Shown here piece by piece: positions 43,993 through 51,943 of a stretch of 64,000 bases of DNA (positions within the stretch are counted from its first letter, which is position 1; the number at the start of each line of letters is the position of its first letter). Location of the stretch: NCBI RefSeq assembly GCF_000959365.1, contig NZ_CP009556.1, positions 2,728,001-2,792,000 of the forward strand, in the 5' to 3' direction. This DNA comes from Burkholderia oklahomensis C6786. GTDB taxonomy: Bacteria > Pseudomonadota > Gammaproteobacteria > Burkholderiales > Burkholderiaceae. The translations under genes were made by a program, and so were the position numbers. The notes below the pieces were generated by a model, which was not told the DNA's origin, ran no database searches, and saw only the letters and a program-made list of their open reading frames with translations.

Positions 43993-45501
43993 TCAGGTCG
44001 TCACCTCTTGCTTGGTCGACGGAAGCTTCGAAACCAATCGGAGAGAAACGGTCAAACCCTCCAGTTGGAAATGGGGGCGCAGGAAAAACTGCGCGCGATA
44101 GTAGCCGGGGTTCTCCGGAATCTCGTCGACGACCACTTCCGCCGCCGACAGCGGACGCTGCGACTTCGTGACCTCGCTCGAGATGCTCGGATCGCCGTCC
44201 ACGTAGTTCATCAGCCAGTCGTTGAGCCATCGCTGCGTGTCCTCGGCCGACTTGAACGAACCGATCTTGTCGCGGACGATGCACTTCAGATAGTGCGCGA
44301 AGCGGCACGTCGCGAAGATGTACGGCAGCCGCGACGACAGGTTCGAATTCGCGGTCGCGTCGTCGTCCTCGTAGATCGCGGGGCGATGAACGGTCTTCGC
44401 GCCGATGAACGCCGCGGTGTCCGAATTCTTCCGGTACACGAGCGGCATCAGGCCGGACTCGGACAACTCATGCTCGCGGCGGTCCGAGATCGCGATTTCC
44501 GTCGGGCAGTGCAGATCGACTTCGCGATCCTGCGACGGCAGCACGAACTTCGGCAACACCTCGACCGCGCCGCCCGACTCGACGCCGCGAATCTTCGTGC
44601 ACCAGCCGTAGGTCTTGAACGCGCGCGTGATGTTCGCGCCCATCGCGTACGCGGAGTTCGCCCAGCAGAAATCCTCGGCGCGGTTCGGATCGACCTTCTC
44701 CTCGAAGCCGAACTCCTCGACGGGCTGCGTCTTGGGACCGTACGGCACGCGCGCGAGGAAGCGCGGCAGCGTGAGCGCGAGATAGCGTGAGTCGTTGCTT
44801 TCGCGCAGACGGCGCCAGAATGCGTATTCGGTCGCGGTGAAGATCTTCGACACGTCGCGCGGATTCGACAGCTCGCTCCAGTCGTCCATCTGCAGCAGGC
44901 CAGGCGCGGCGGCCGCGATGAACGGCGCGTGCGCGGCCGCCGAGATCTTCGACATCTCCGTCAGGATCGACACGTCCTGCATGCTGTGATCGAAGTAGTA
45001 GTCGCCGATCAGGCAGCCGAACGGCTCGCCGCCGAACTGGCCGTACTCCTGCTCGTAGATCATCTTGAAAATCGGACTCTGGTCCCACACGACGCCCTTG
45101 AAGCGCCGCAGCGTCTTGCCGAGATCCGCTTTCGAGATGTTCAGGTAGCGGATCTTCAGGTTCTCGCTCGTGTCGGTGTTCGACACGAGATAGTGCAATC
45201 CGCGCCACGCGCCTTCGAGACTCTGGAAACGCTTGTTGTGCAGCACGAGCGTCAGCTGCTCGGAGATCTTCTTGTCCAGTTCGGCGACCAGCTGCTCGAT
45301 CGTCTGCGCGACGTCCTCGCGAACCACGACCCGGCTGCGCCGCGCATACGTGAGCAGCGTCTCGACGGCGTTCTGCACCGCCTCCGCGGCCTCGTTGGTC
45401 CGCGGCCGGAACGAGCGGCGCAGGATATCCTTCAGATCCTCGTTGACGTTCTGATCGACGACTACCTTCTCGGCAGACGATTCAAGCTGCTGCATACTCA
45501 T
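43993..45501 (-). CDS. tssC: T6SS sheath large subunit TssC
   Basis: A 502-residue VipB/TssC protein with 'WRGLHYLVSNTDTSENLKIR', 'YEQEYGQFGGEPFGCLIGDY', 'LTLPRFLARVPYG' and 'FCWANSAYAMGANITRAFKT', all family hallmarks. Together with TssB it polymerises into the contractile cytoplasmic sheath. The start ATG overlaps the tssB stop by four bases, the usual coupled pair. Confidence 0.97.
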   Translation of the reverse strand: MSMQQLESSAEKVVVDQNVNEDLKDILRRSFRPRTNEAAEAVQNAVETLLTYARRSRVVVREDVAQTIEQLVAELDKKISEQLTLVLHNKRFQSLEGAWRGLHYLVSNTDTSENLKIRYLNISKADLGKTLRRFKGVVWDQSPIFKMIYEQEYGQFGGEPFGCLIGDYYFDHSMQDVSILTEMSKISAAAHAPFIAAAAPGLLQMDDWSELSNPRDVSKIFTATEYAFWRRLRESNDSRYLALTLPRFLARVPYGPKTQPVEEFGFEEKVDPNRAEDFCWANSAYAMGANITRAFKTYGWCTKIRGVESGGAVEVLPKFVLPSQDREVDLHCPTEIAISDRREHELSESGLMPLVYRKNSDTAAFIGAKTVHRPAIYEDDDATANSNLSSRLPYIFATCRFAHYLKCIVRDKIGSFKSAEDTQRWLNDWLMNYVDGDPSISSEVTKSQRPLSAAEVVVDEIPENPGYYRAQFFLRPHFQLEGLTVSLRLVSKLPSTKQEVTT

Positions 45502-46046
45502 TTCGCACCCTCTTCCGGTTGTTGGTCGCCGCCTTCACCGGTGCTGCCGGATTGTTCCGTCGCCTCGGCGTCGCTCGCCCATTGCGGGCTCTTCAGCAAT
45601 TCCTGGATCACGTCTTCCGCCGCGGCCTTGCCGTCCATGTAGGTCAGCAGCTCCTTCAGGCGATTGCGCGCTTCGAGCAGCGTCGACAGCTCGGGAATGC
45701 GCTTGACGACGGCTGCGGGCTCGAACGATTCCATCGACGAGAACGTCAGGTCGATCGGGATCAGCGTGCCGTCGTTGGTGAGCACGTTCTTCACGTGATA
45801 GCTGAGCGACGGCGCGATCTGCGCCATGCGCTCGTCGAAATTCTCGACGTCGACCTCCTGGAAGCGGCGATCCTCGACAGGGCCGAGCGGCTCGGTGTTG
45901 TCGCCCGACAGGTCCGCCATCACGCCCGCGACGAACGGCAGCTCGACCTTCTTCTGCGACCCGTAAACCTCGACGTCATATTCAATCTGCACGCGGGGCG
46001 CACGACTCTCCCCGATGAATTTCTGTCCATCCTTTTGTCGAACCAT
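45498..46046 (-). CDS. tssB: T6SS sheath small subunit TssB
   Basis: A 182-residue VipA/TssB protein with 'SRAPRVQIEYDVEVYGSQKK', 'VELPFVAGVMADLSG' and 'FSSMESFEPAAVVKRIPEL'. Start chosen: ATG 46046 (MVRQKDGQKFIGE); an in-frame TTG three codons upstream is less likely. The C-terminus is acidic and Gly-rich. It is the ClpV-recognised partner in the contractile sheath. The gene follows tssA after 33 bp. Confidence 0.95.
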   Translation of the reverse strand: MVRQKDGQKFIGESRAPRVQIEYDVEVYGSQKKVELPFVAGVMADLSGDNTEPLGPVEDRRFQEVDVENFDERMAQIAPSLSYHVKNVLTNDGTLIPIDLTFSSMESFEPAAVVKRIPELSTLLEARNRLKELLTYMDGKAAAEDVIQELLKSPQWASDAEATEQSGSTGEGGDQQPEEGAK

Positions 46047-46079
46047 GATGAGCAAACCCTCTACACGAAGTTGTTCACG

Positions 46080-47024
46080 TTACTTGATAGAGCTCTGCGG
46101 CCGATTCAGCTGGGCCACGAGAGATGCCGCCTCGGGATAGAGCTCCGCCATCACTTCCTCGAAACCCGCCCCCAGCATTCGTTGAATCCGCGACAGGAAG
46201 ATCGGCGCCGGATGACTCGGCTCGTGCGCGCGGAAATACTCGACGATCCGCTCGAGCGCCACACCGACTTCCTGCCTCGACCTCAGCGCGCCGCCCGGGC
46301 CCGCAGCGGGTGACGGAGCATCCTGCGCCGGCACGCCCGGCACCGCAGCGACTGCCGGCTCCGTGACGGCGGCGTTTGCGCTTCCCGCACTTCCCGCTTC
46401 CGGCTGCGTGAGCCGCGACGCCGCCACGCTCAACAAATCCAGCGCGCGCGAAACGTTGAGCTCTTGCTCTATTGCAGCGATCGATTCCCTGATTCTCGAT
46501 AAGGAATCCTTAATGTCATGTACAAGAGTGTTCGCTCTAATGCGATAGTCGCGATCCTCCACGATCGAGGCCGCGCGCCCGCCGATCAGGTCGTTGAGCG
46601 TCGCGTCGCGATCTTCGAATCGCGAACTGCCGAGCTGATGCAGGAACTGCGGTCCCGAAATCCAGCCGAGATGAATCGAAAGCGTTTCGCCGGGCGATTC
46701 GTCAGGCAGCGCGCGAGGATGCAATTCCTCGACGGGCGCGCTCATCAGATCGGCCAGCAATCGAACGCCGTCGGCCAGCCCGGTCAATCCGCGCCGCGCG
46801 ATGCACGCGCGCAGATGCCAAATGGCGACCCGGACGTCTTTCGCCTTTTTCAATAAGGCGAGACATGCGGTTTCGACCGAAGCCCACTGGAATGCGCTCT
46901 CACCTTTTCGTTGGGGCGCGTAGCCGACGGAATCGTATTCGCAGATGGCCGCGTCGATTTTGATAAAATCTTCGTCGAAATCCAGTAAATCCGGCGAGTG
47001 GCCCGGTTGTGCATCGTCGTTCAT
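46080..47024 (-). CDS. tssA: T6SS TssA (ImpA N-terminal domain) protein
   Basis: A 314-residue TssA with the ImpA-N signature 'VRVAIWHLRACIARRGLTGL' and 'LADGVRLLADLMSAPVEELHP'. A central Ala/Pro-rich linker follows (about 205-250), then a short C-terminal 'VEYFRAHEPSHPAPIFLSRI' domain, typical of the short TssA class. TssA caps or initiates tube and sheath assembly. It is the first gene of the leftward operon, so the operon promoter should lie within 47025-47900. The codon use shifts to more AT at its 5' end, where the AT-rich upstream region begins. Confidence 0.93.
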   Translation of the reverse strand: MNDDAQPGHSPDLLDFDEDFIKIDAAICEYDSVGYAPQRKGESAFQWASVETACLALLKKAKDVRVAIWHLRACIARRGLTGLADGVRLLADLMSAPVEELHPRALPDESPGETLSIHLGWISGPQFLHQLGSSRFEDRDATLNDLIGGRAASIVEDRDYRIRANTLVHDIKDSLSRIRESIAAIEQELNVSRALDLLSVAASRLTQPEAGSAGSANAAVTEPAVAAVPGVPAQDAPSPAAGPGGALRSRQEVGVALERIVEYFRAHEPSHPAPIFLSRIQRMLGAGFEEVMAELYPEAASLVAQLNRPQSSIK

Positions 47025-47496
47025 GGTCTATCCACAAATCACAGGCAACGGGAACTATCTTCGCAAAACCAGATTAGCTTGCGTTTTGTCAAAGTACCCG
47101 AACTTATTTCTTCGAATGTATTAACGACCACATAACCCGGTGCTTACTATCTGCCGGAGCGTCTTGGGGAATGAGATGAATGCGCGCCGGAAAAAGGCAA
47201 ACGAACGCCCGCGGCCTCCAGGAAAATTTTCCATGGAAACCGTTTACGTCGCTGGATTTTTTCTCAGCGATATCAACCCGCCCCTTCCGCCCAGCCCGAT
47301 CCCTGCAGGCCGGCAAGCGCCGGCTCTCTGCATAGACAATCGGTAAGATGCGCTTCCGTTAAATCATATACGGCGCACACATAAATCAATACGCCGCCGC
47401 GATCGCGCCGGAAATATCATCCAAGCACCGGGTTTAATCTGAAGCGTCACACCTTAAAAGCCCTCGGCGACAACGGCGTGACAATCATTCATATCG

Positions 47497-47577
47497 TTAC
47501 AGTCTACGCTGTAAACTTATAGAACGCTCATAAATTTGGCAAGCGGAAATAATTTTTTCTTACAAACGGGACTGTAA
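47497..47577. promoter_or_regulatory. Two identical-spacing palindromes TTACA-N8-TGTAA
   Basis: Site 1: TTACA at 47497-47501 and TGTAA at 47510-47514. Site 2: TTACA at 47560-47564 and TGTAA at 47573-47577, flanked by C and G to give six-base arms. Both have exactly eight bases between arms, and the centres are 63 bp apart, six helical turns. This is the geometry of a dimeric regulator bound twice on one DNA face with possible looping. The regulator is unidentified. Confidence 0.65.
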
Positions 47578-47724
47578 GTTTGATTCAATGAAATTGAAAT
47601 AAGAGGATTGCCTCCAGACCGGAGCGAGTATCGAGCGGGGCGGAGATTTTTATCTTGAACGGTCCTACTGAGCGACATTCGTCAGTCCGCTCGTCGATTT
47701 ACTCAATCACTACTTCATACATTC

Positions 47725-47794
47725 AGGCCTGTTTTCTGAGACTACTTAATATGTATTCGCAATCGTTTGCGAGGCCTGTTTATCCAAGATAAAC
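47725..47794. promoter_or_regulatory. Cluster of short repeats upstream of the T6SS operon
   Basis: AGGCCTGTTT occurs twice as a direct repeat (47725-47734 and 47772-47781). Between and beside them lie two inverted repeats, TCGCAA-N4-TTGCGA (47757-47772) and GTTTATC-CAA-GATAAAC (47778-47794). They suggest binding sites for one or more regulators about 700 bp upstream of tssA. Confidence 0.45.
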
Positions 47795-48508
47795 GCATCG
47801 CACCGGAATTGCAAGACGGCTGAAAATACCCGCCCCACTTGCCTCGAAGCCGATCCGGCATATGCGCGGCGCGAGTACACGCAAAGACGCCGGGTGAAAC
47901 ATCTTTGTTATATCAAGCTCAATTTAAACTGCGCAGGAGACAACCTTTTTGCCGGATAGACCGCATATCCGTCAAACAATCAATATCAATGCGATAGCGC
48001 CGAAATCTCGAAGACCAGCCCATGCCGCGCAGGGTGCCGTCGAAAGGCTTGAAGCTCGCCCGCTCTGTCCGGGCAGCGCCGATCGATACGGCAAGGCTGA
48101 CAGCCGCGCCGCTCAGTAGGATGACGAACTGTTTTAGAGGAGATCGCGTGCCGGCGGTTTCCCGGTGAGACCGAAGACATCCTCCGGAGTGCGCGCACCT
48201 GGCCGAATAACGCGCCGCGCCTGTCGTACTGATATATAAGTTCATGAGAGCGATAGCCGGTGCGAACGTGTCGTGCGGGCGATGTCGCATGCGGCCGCCC
48301 TGTCGAAACGCCGAACCGACCAGATCGAACATTTCGATGACGATTCGCTCGCGCGCCGACGCGACAGACGACGCAAGCGATGCAGCCCGCCTTTCCGGAC
48401 TAGCGTACATGTTCAACAAGCGCTCGCGCGTCCGCGCCCAACTTGACACGCCCACCGCACCGCAACGCCGACCTTCGTCAGAGCTCCGCATACGGCGCCG
48501 CCAAAACA

Positions 48509-48543
48509 AAACGGCGCGGCCACCATCCGGTGCCGCGCCGTTT
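48509..48543 (-). terminator. Rho-independent terminator of the CoA-transferase gene
   Basis: A 12-bp stem (AAACGGCGCGGC at 48509-48520, its complement at 48532-48543) with an 11-nt loop. On the minus strand it is followed by TTTTGTTTTGG, a good U-tract, 62 bp after the stop of the CoA-transferase gene. Confidence 0.85.
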
Positions 48544-48604
48544 CTCCGGTCGGCCCGAACGGAACGGAAGCCGCCGCCCGCCCGAGCCGTCGGAAGCCCG
48601 ACCG

Positions 48605-50119
48605 TCAGGCCTTCATCGATCCGGTTCTCACATAGCGCTCGTGCCACGACAGCGCTTCGCCGAGCAGATGCGGCGTCTGCTTGCCGAAGCTCTCGCGACT
48701 CGCACGCTCGAAGTAATCCTCGAGCATCGGGCGGTAGTCGGGATGCGCGCAGTTCGCGATGACCTTGCGTGCGCGCTGCTTCGGCGACAGCCCGCGCAGA
48801 TCCGCGAGCCCCTGCTCGGTCACGACGATCGCGACGTCATGCTCGGTATGGTCGACGTGGCTCGCCATCGGCACGATCCGAGAGATCGCCCCGCCCTTCG
48901 CGGTGCTCGCCGACATGAAGCACGACAGATAGCCGTTGCGCGCGAAGTCGCCGGAGCCGCCGATCCCGTTCTGGATCTTCGTGCCCATCACATGCGTCGA
49001 GTTGACGTTGCCGTAGATGTCGGCTTCGATCATCCCGTTCATCGCGACGATGCCGAGACGCCGCACCAGCTCCGGATGGTTGCTGATCTCCTGCGGACGC
49101 AGCACGATCTTCGTGCGGAACGTGTCGATCTCGTCGGCGAAGCGCTTCACCGCATCCGGGCTCAGCGACAGCGCGGTCGCCGACGCGAAGCTCAGCGTGC
49201 CGTTCGCGAGCAGGTCGAGCATGCCGTCCTGGATCACTTCGGTATACGCGGTCAGGTTCGAGAAGCCGCCTTCTCCGAGGCCGGCGAGCACCGCGTTCGT
49301 GATGTTGCCGACGCCCGACTGCAGCGGCAGCAGGTTTTCGGGCAGGCGGCCGCGCCTGATCTCGTGGCGCAGGAAATCGATCAGGAGTCCGGCGATCTGC
49401 TTCGACGTCTCGTCCGGCGCCGCGAACGCGTTGCTGCGGTCGGGCGCGTCGGTCTCGACGATCGCGACGATCTTCTCGGCCGGGCAGCGCAGATACGGCT
49501 CGCCGATCCGGTCGTCGCTCTTCACGAGCGGAATCGGCTTGCGGTCCGGCGGCAGCGCGGTGCCGTAATAGATGTCGTGCATCCCGTCGAGGCCGAGCGG
49601 CTGGCGCGAATTCACTTCGAGGATCACGCGCTTCGCCTGGTCGAGCCAGGTCTTGTTGTTGCCGATCGACGCCGACGGAATCAGGCGGCCGTCCTCGCGG
49701 ATGCCCGCGACTTCGACGATCGCGACGTCCAGCTCGCCGAACAGGCCGAACCACGCGTACTGCGCGACGTGGCTCAGGTGGATGTCCTGATAGTCGAGCT
49801 CGCCCGCGTTGATCTTGTCGCGCAGCGTCGGATCGGACTGGTACGGCAGGCGCATCGAGATGCCGTTCGCCTTCGCGAGCGCGCCGTCGAGCTCGGGCGC
49901 GGTCGACGCGCCCGTCAGCACGTTGATGCGGAAGTCTTCGCCGCGCGCGTGCGAGGCGGCGATCCGCGCGGCGAGCGCGGCCGGCACGGCTTTCGGATAC
50001 CCGGAGCCAGTGAAGCCGCTCATCGCGACGGTCATGTTCGGGCCGATCAGTGCGGCGGCCTCGTCGGCGGTGCGGACGAGGGGGCGCAGACTGGGTGCGA
50101 GGATACGAGAGGTTGGCAT
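48605..50119 (-). CDS. Acetyl-CoA hydrolase / succinyl-CoA:acetate CoA-transferase family enzyme
   Basis: A 504-residue class I CoA-transferase. The features are 'GPNMTVAMSGFTGSGYPKAV', 'GIREDGRLIPSASIGNN', 'QSGVGNITNAVLAGLGEGGF', and the catalytic-glutamate region 'AYTEVIQDGMLDLLANG'. The enzyme moves CoA between succinyl-CoA and acetate (or propionate) in the cytosol; some members are named acetyl-CoA hydrolase. Start ATG 50119 (MPTSRILAPSLRPLVRTA) lacks a strong ribosome site; the upstream frame is non-family. It is divergent from the phosphonate operon across a 364-bp gap and has its own terminator. A metabolic link between the two is not evident. Confidence 0.9.
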   Translation of the reverse strand: MPTSRILAPSLRPLVRTADEAAALIGPNMTVAMSGFTGSGYPKAVPAALAARIAASHARGEDFRINVLTGASTAPELDGALAKANGISMRLPYQSDPTLRDKINAGELDYQDIHLSHVAQYAWFGLFGELDVAIVEVAGIREDGRLIPSASIGNNKTWLDQAKRVILEVNSRQPLGLDGMHDIYYGTALPPDRKPIPLVKSDDRIGEPYLRCPAEKIVAIVETDAPDRSNAFAAPDETSKQIAGLLIDFLRHEIRRGRLPENLLPLQSGVGNITNAVLAGLGEGGFSNLTAYTEVIQDGMLDLLANGTLSFASATALSLSPDAVKRFADEIDTFRTKIVLRPQEISNHPELVRRLGIVAMNGMIEADIYGNVNSTHVMGTKIQNGIGGSGDFARNGYLSCFMSASTAKGGAISRIVPMASHVDHTEHDVAIVVTEQGLADLRGLSPKQRARKVIANCAHPDYRPMLEDYFERASRESFGKQTPHLLGEALSWHERYVRTGSMKA

Positions 50120-50483
50120 GGCTGAATGTCGAACGGTTGTATTAGATCTGGCGACGCGGCGCCGCAGGGGGTGTCTCCGGAGTGGCGCGCGCTTCCGGCG
50201 CGGACGGCGATTGCGGGCCGGCAGTGGAAGCACGGCCGGAGTATCGCAGACCGCACCGCGGCATAGTGTCCATCCGATGCAAAAGTAACTTGCCGGATTT
50301 GCTGGATATTTGCCCGAAATCAAATCCGGGCGACACGCGCGCCGCGAAGCAGGCGACGATCGCGACGACCCGGCGCCTCGCTCCCGGCAAGGACCAAACC
50401 TTACACCCGCCTTTCGCGAACGTGCAATCGAGCGTCTCAGTCACGAAAAAGCAATAAATTACAAATCCGTATATATTTCGCCG
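50120..50483. promoter_or_regulatory. Divergent promoter region of the CoA-transferase and phosphonate operon
   Basis: The right part (50440-50480) is AT-rich and has TATATT at 50472-50477, ending six bases before the first ATG of the phosphonate operon. No purine-rich ribosome site precedes that ATG. If TATATT is a -10 box the message would be leaderless. No convincing -35 was found. The left part is GC-rich and shows nothing recognisable. Confidence 0.35.
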
Positions 50484-51173
50484 ATGGACCAAAGAAAATC
50501 CACCGCCGACCGTGTTGCGAGCCCGCCGCCCCGCACCTGGGATGCGCGGCTCGCGCGCCGGCTCGTCACGCCGCTCGTCGGCACGCCGGTCACGCCCAAC
50601 CACCTCACCACGCTGCGTCTTCTGATCGGCCTTGCCGGCGCCTGGTGCCTCGCGCAACCCGGCTTCGGCTGGATCAACGCCGGTGCGTTCCTGATCGTGC
50701 TGTCCAATTTCGTCGACCATACCGACGGCGAGCTCGCGCGGATCAGCGGCCAGTCGAGCAAGCTCGGCCACTTCTACGACCTCGCGAGCGACGCGCTCGT
50801 CACGGTCGCCCTCTTCGTCAGCATGGGCGCCGGCGTCGTCGCGGCGGGGGGCCAGATGGCCGCGCCGCCCGTGCTGCTCGGCGCCGTCGCGGGCGCGGCC
50901 GTCGCGCTGATCTTCTTCCTGCGGATGCGGATCGAGTCGTTCGCCGGCAAGGCGGGCACGAAGCAGGCGTTCATCGGCGGCTTCGAGACCGAGGACGTGC
51001 TGTATCTGCTGCCCGTCGTCACGCTGCTCGACGGCGTCGAGCCGTTCCTCCTCGCGGCGGCGATCGGCGCGCCGCTCTTCGCGGCGTGGGTCGTGATCGA
51101 CTACTGGCGCATCGTGCGCCGCGGCGGCGCGTCCCGCGCGCCCCATCCAACCGAAATCCAACCGACCAAATGA
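50484..51173 (+). CDS. CDP-alcohol phosphatidyltransferase family enzyme, candidate phosphonolipid synthase
   Basis: A 229-residue integral membrane protein. It carries a perfect CDP-alcohol phosphotransferase motif D78-x2-D-G-x2-A-R-x8-G-x3-D-x3-D103 ('DHTDGELARISGQSSKLGHF'), the metal and nucleotide site of the family, and several membrane helices (about 40-60, 63-78, 103-125, 128-150, 170-215). Such enzymes move the phospho group of a CMP-activated alcohol or acid to a second alcohol. As first gene of a phosphonate operon with two cytidylyltransferases, it should take CMP-AEP (or hydroxylated CMP-AEP) and a lipid alcohol such as diacylglycerol. The acceptor is inference. ATG 50484; the stop overlaps the next start (ATGA). 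Confidence 0.88.
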   Translation: MDQRKSTADRVASPPPRTWDARLARRLVTPLVGTPVTPNHLTTLRLLIGLAGAWCLAQPGFGWINAGAFLIVLSNFVDHTDGELARISGQSSKLGHFYDLASDALVTVALFVSMGAGVVAAGGQMAAPPVLLGAVAGAAVALIFFLRMRIESFAGKAGTKQAFIGGFETEDVLYLLPVVTLLDGVEPFLLAAAIGAPLFAAWVVIDYWRIVRRGGASRAPHPTEIQPTK

Positions 51174-51943
51174 TCACGGACTCCGAAGCTCGCGCGGCGC
51201 GCGGCACGCTCGACGAAGCCGTCGCCGCGCGCGTCGGCGCGCTCGACGCCGCGCGCCTGCGCGGCGAGTTCGCGCGCCAGGACGCGTTTCTCTATCTGGA
51301 CGAGTTCCTGCCGAAGGATCTCGCCGGCCGCCTCGCCGACTGCGCCCGCGCGCTGCAGTCCGACATCAACCGCAACTACCTGCCGGGCCACAAGCAAGGC
51401 GGCAGCGTGAGCCGCCATACGATCGACGCGAAGGCGCCGTTCATCGCCGAGCTGTACCGCTCGAAGGCGCTCGTCGGCTTTCTCGAGGCGCTGACGGGCG
51501 ACAAGCTGCTGCCGTCGCCGGATGACGATCCGCACGCGTACGCGCTGTACTACTACACGAAGCCGGGCGATCACATCGGTTGGCACTACGACACGTCGTA
51601 CTACGACGGCCGCCGCTACACGCTGCTCTTCGGCGTGATCGACGATTCGTCGTCCCGGCTCGACTACGAGCTGCACACGCGCAACCCGGACGTGCCCGAC
51701 GCGCCGGGCTCGGTGCAGATCGCGCACGGCGGCATCGTGTTCTTCGACGGCGACAAGCTGCGCCACCGCGTGACGCCGCTCGGCGAGAACGAGATTCGCG
51801 TATCGCTGACGTTCGAGTACGTGACCAACCCCGGCATGCGGCCGTGGAAGCGCTTCGTGTCGAACATGAAGGACGCGATCGCGTACTTCGGCTTCCGTCA
51901 GGTATTCAAGCAAACGGCGACGCGCCGCCCGTCGCGCTCATGA
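51170..51943 (+). CDS. 2-oxoglutarate/Fe(II)-dependent oxygenase
   Basis: A 257-residue double-stranded beta-helix oxygenase of the prolyl-hydroxylase-like class. The iron triad is visible: His139 and Asp141 in GWHYDTSYYDG, His199 in KLRHRVTP, and 2-oxoglutarate-binding Arg210 in NEIRVSLTFEY. It couples 2-oxoglutarate decarboxylation to substrate hydroxylation. Inside the operon, a likely target is the AEP carbon chain (giving 1-hydroxy-AEP) or the acyl chain/lipid. Related phosphonate-pathway oxygenases such as PhnY hydroxylate AEP at carbon 1, though that one is catabolic. It overlaps both neighbours by four bases, so it belongs to the pathway. Confidence 0.88.
   Translation: MITDSEARAARGTLDEAVAARVGALDAARLRGEFARQDAFLYLDEFLPKDLAGRLADCARALQSDINRNYLPGHKQGGSVSRHTIDAKAPFIAELYRSKALVGFLEALTGDKLLPSPDDDPHAYALYYYTKPGDHIGWHYDTSYYDGRRYTLLFGVIDDSSSRLDYELHTRNPDVPDAPGSVQIAHGGIVFFDGDKLRHRVTPLGENEIRVSLTFEYVTNPGMRPWKRFVSNMKDAIAYFGFRQVFKQTATRRPSRS

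Larger units (their letters stand above)
47025..48504. promoter_or_regulatory. Long, mostly AT-richer upstream region of the T6SS operon
   Basis: About 1.5 kb without a convincing gene. From about 47030 to 47950 the GC content is visibly lower than anywhere else in the window. A TTGACA hexamer on the minus strand, about 65-70 bp before tssA, is a possible -35, but no good -10 partner was seen. Open frames at 47140-47346 and, on the minus strand, 47919-48647 have no recognisable homology. The latter contains a hydrophobic stretch (about 48075-48145) and might be a small exported protein, but its composition does not support a firm call. Confidence 0.5.

Noticed and set aside
47140..47346. 68-codon plus-strand open frame in the AT-rich region
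   Set aside because: No ribosome site or homology; composition matches the non-coding surroundings.
47919..48647. 242-codon minus-strand open frame upstream of the T6SS
   Set aside because: One hydrophobic stretch is suggestive, but the frame overlaps the CoA-transferase terminator and gene end and lacks family resemblance, so it was not called as a gene.
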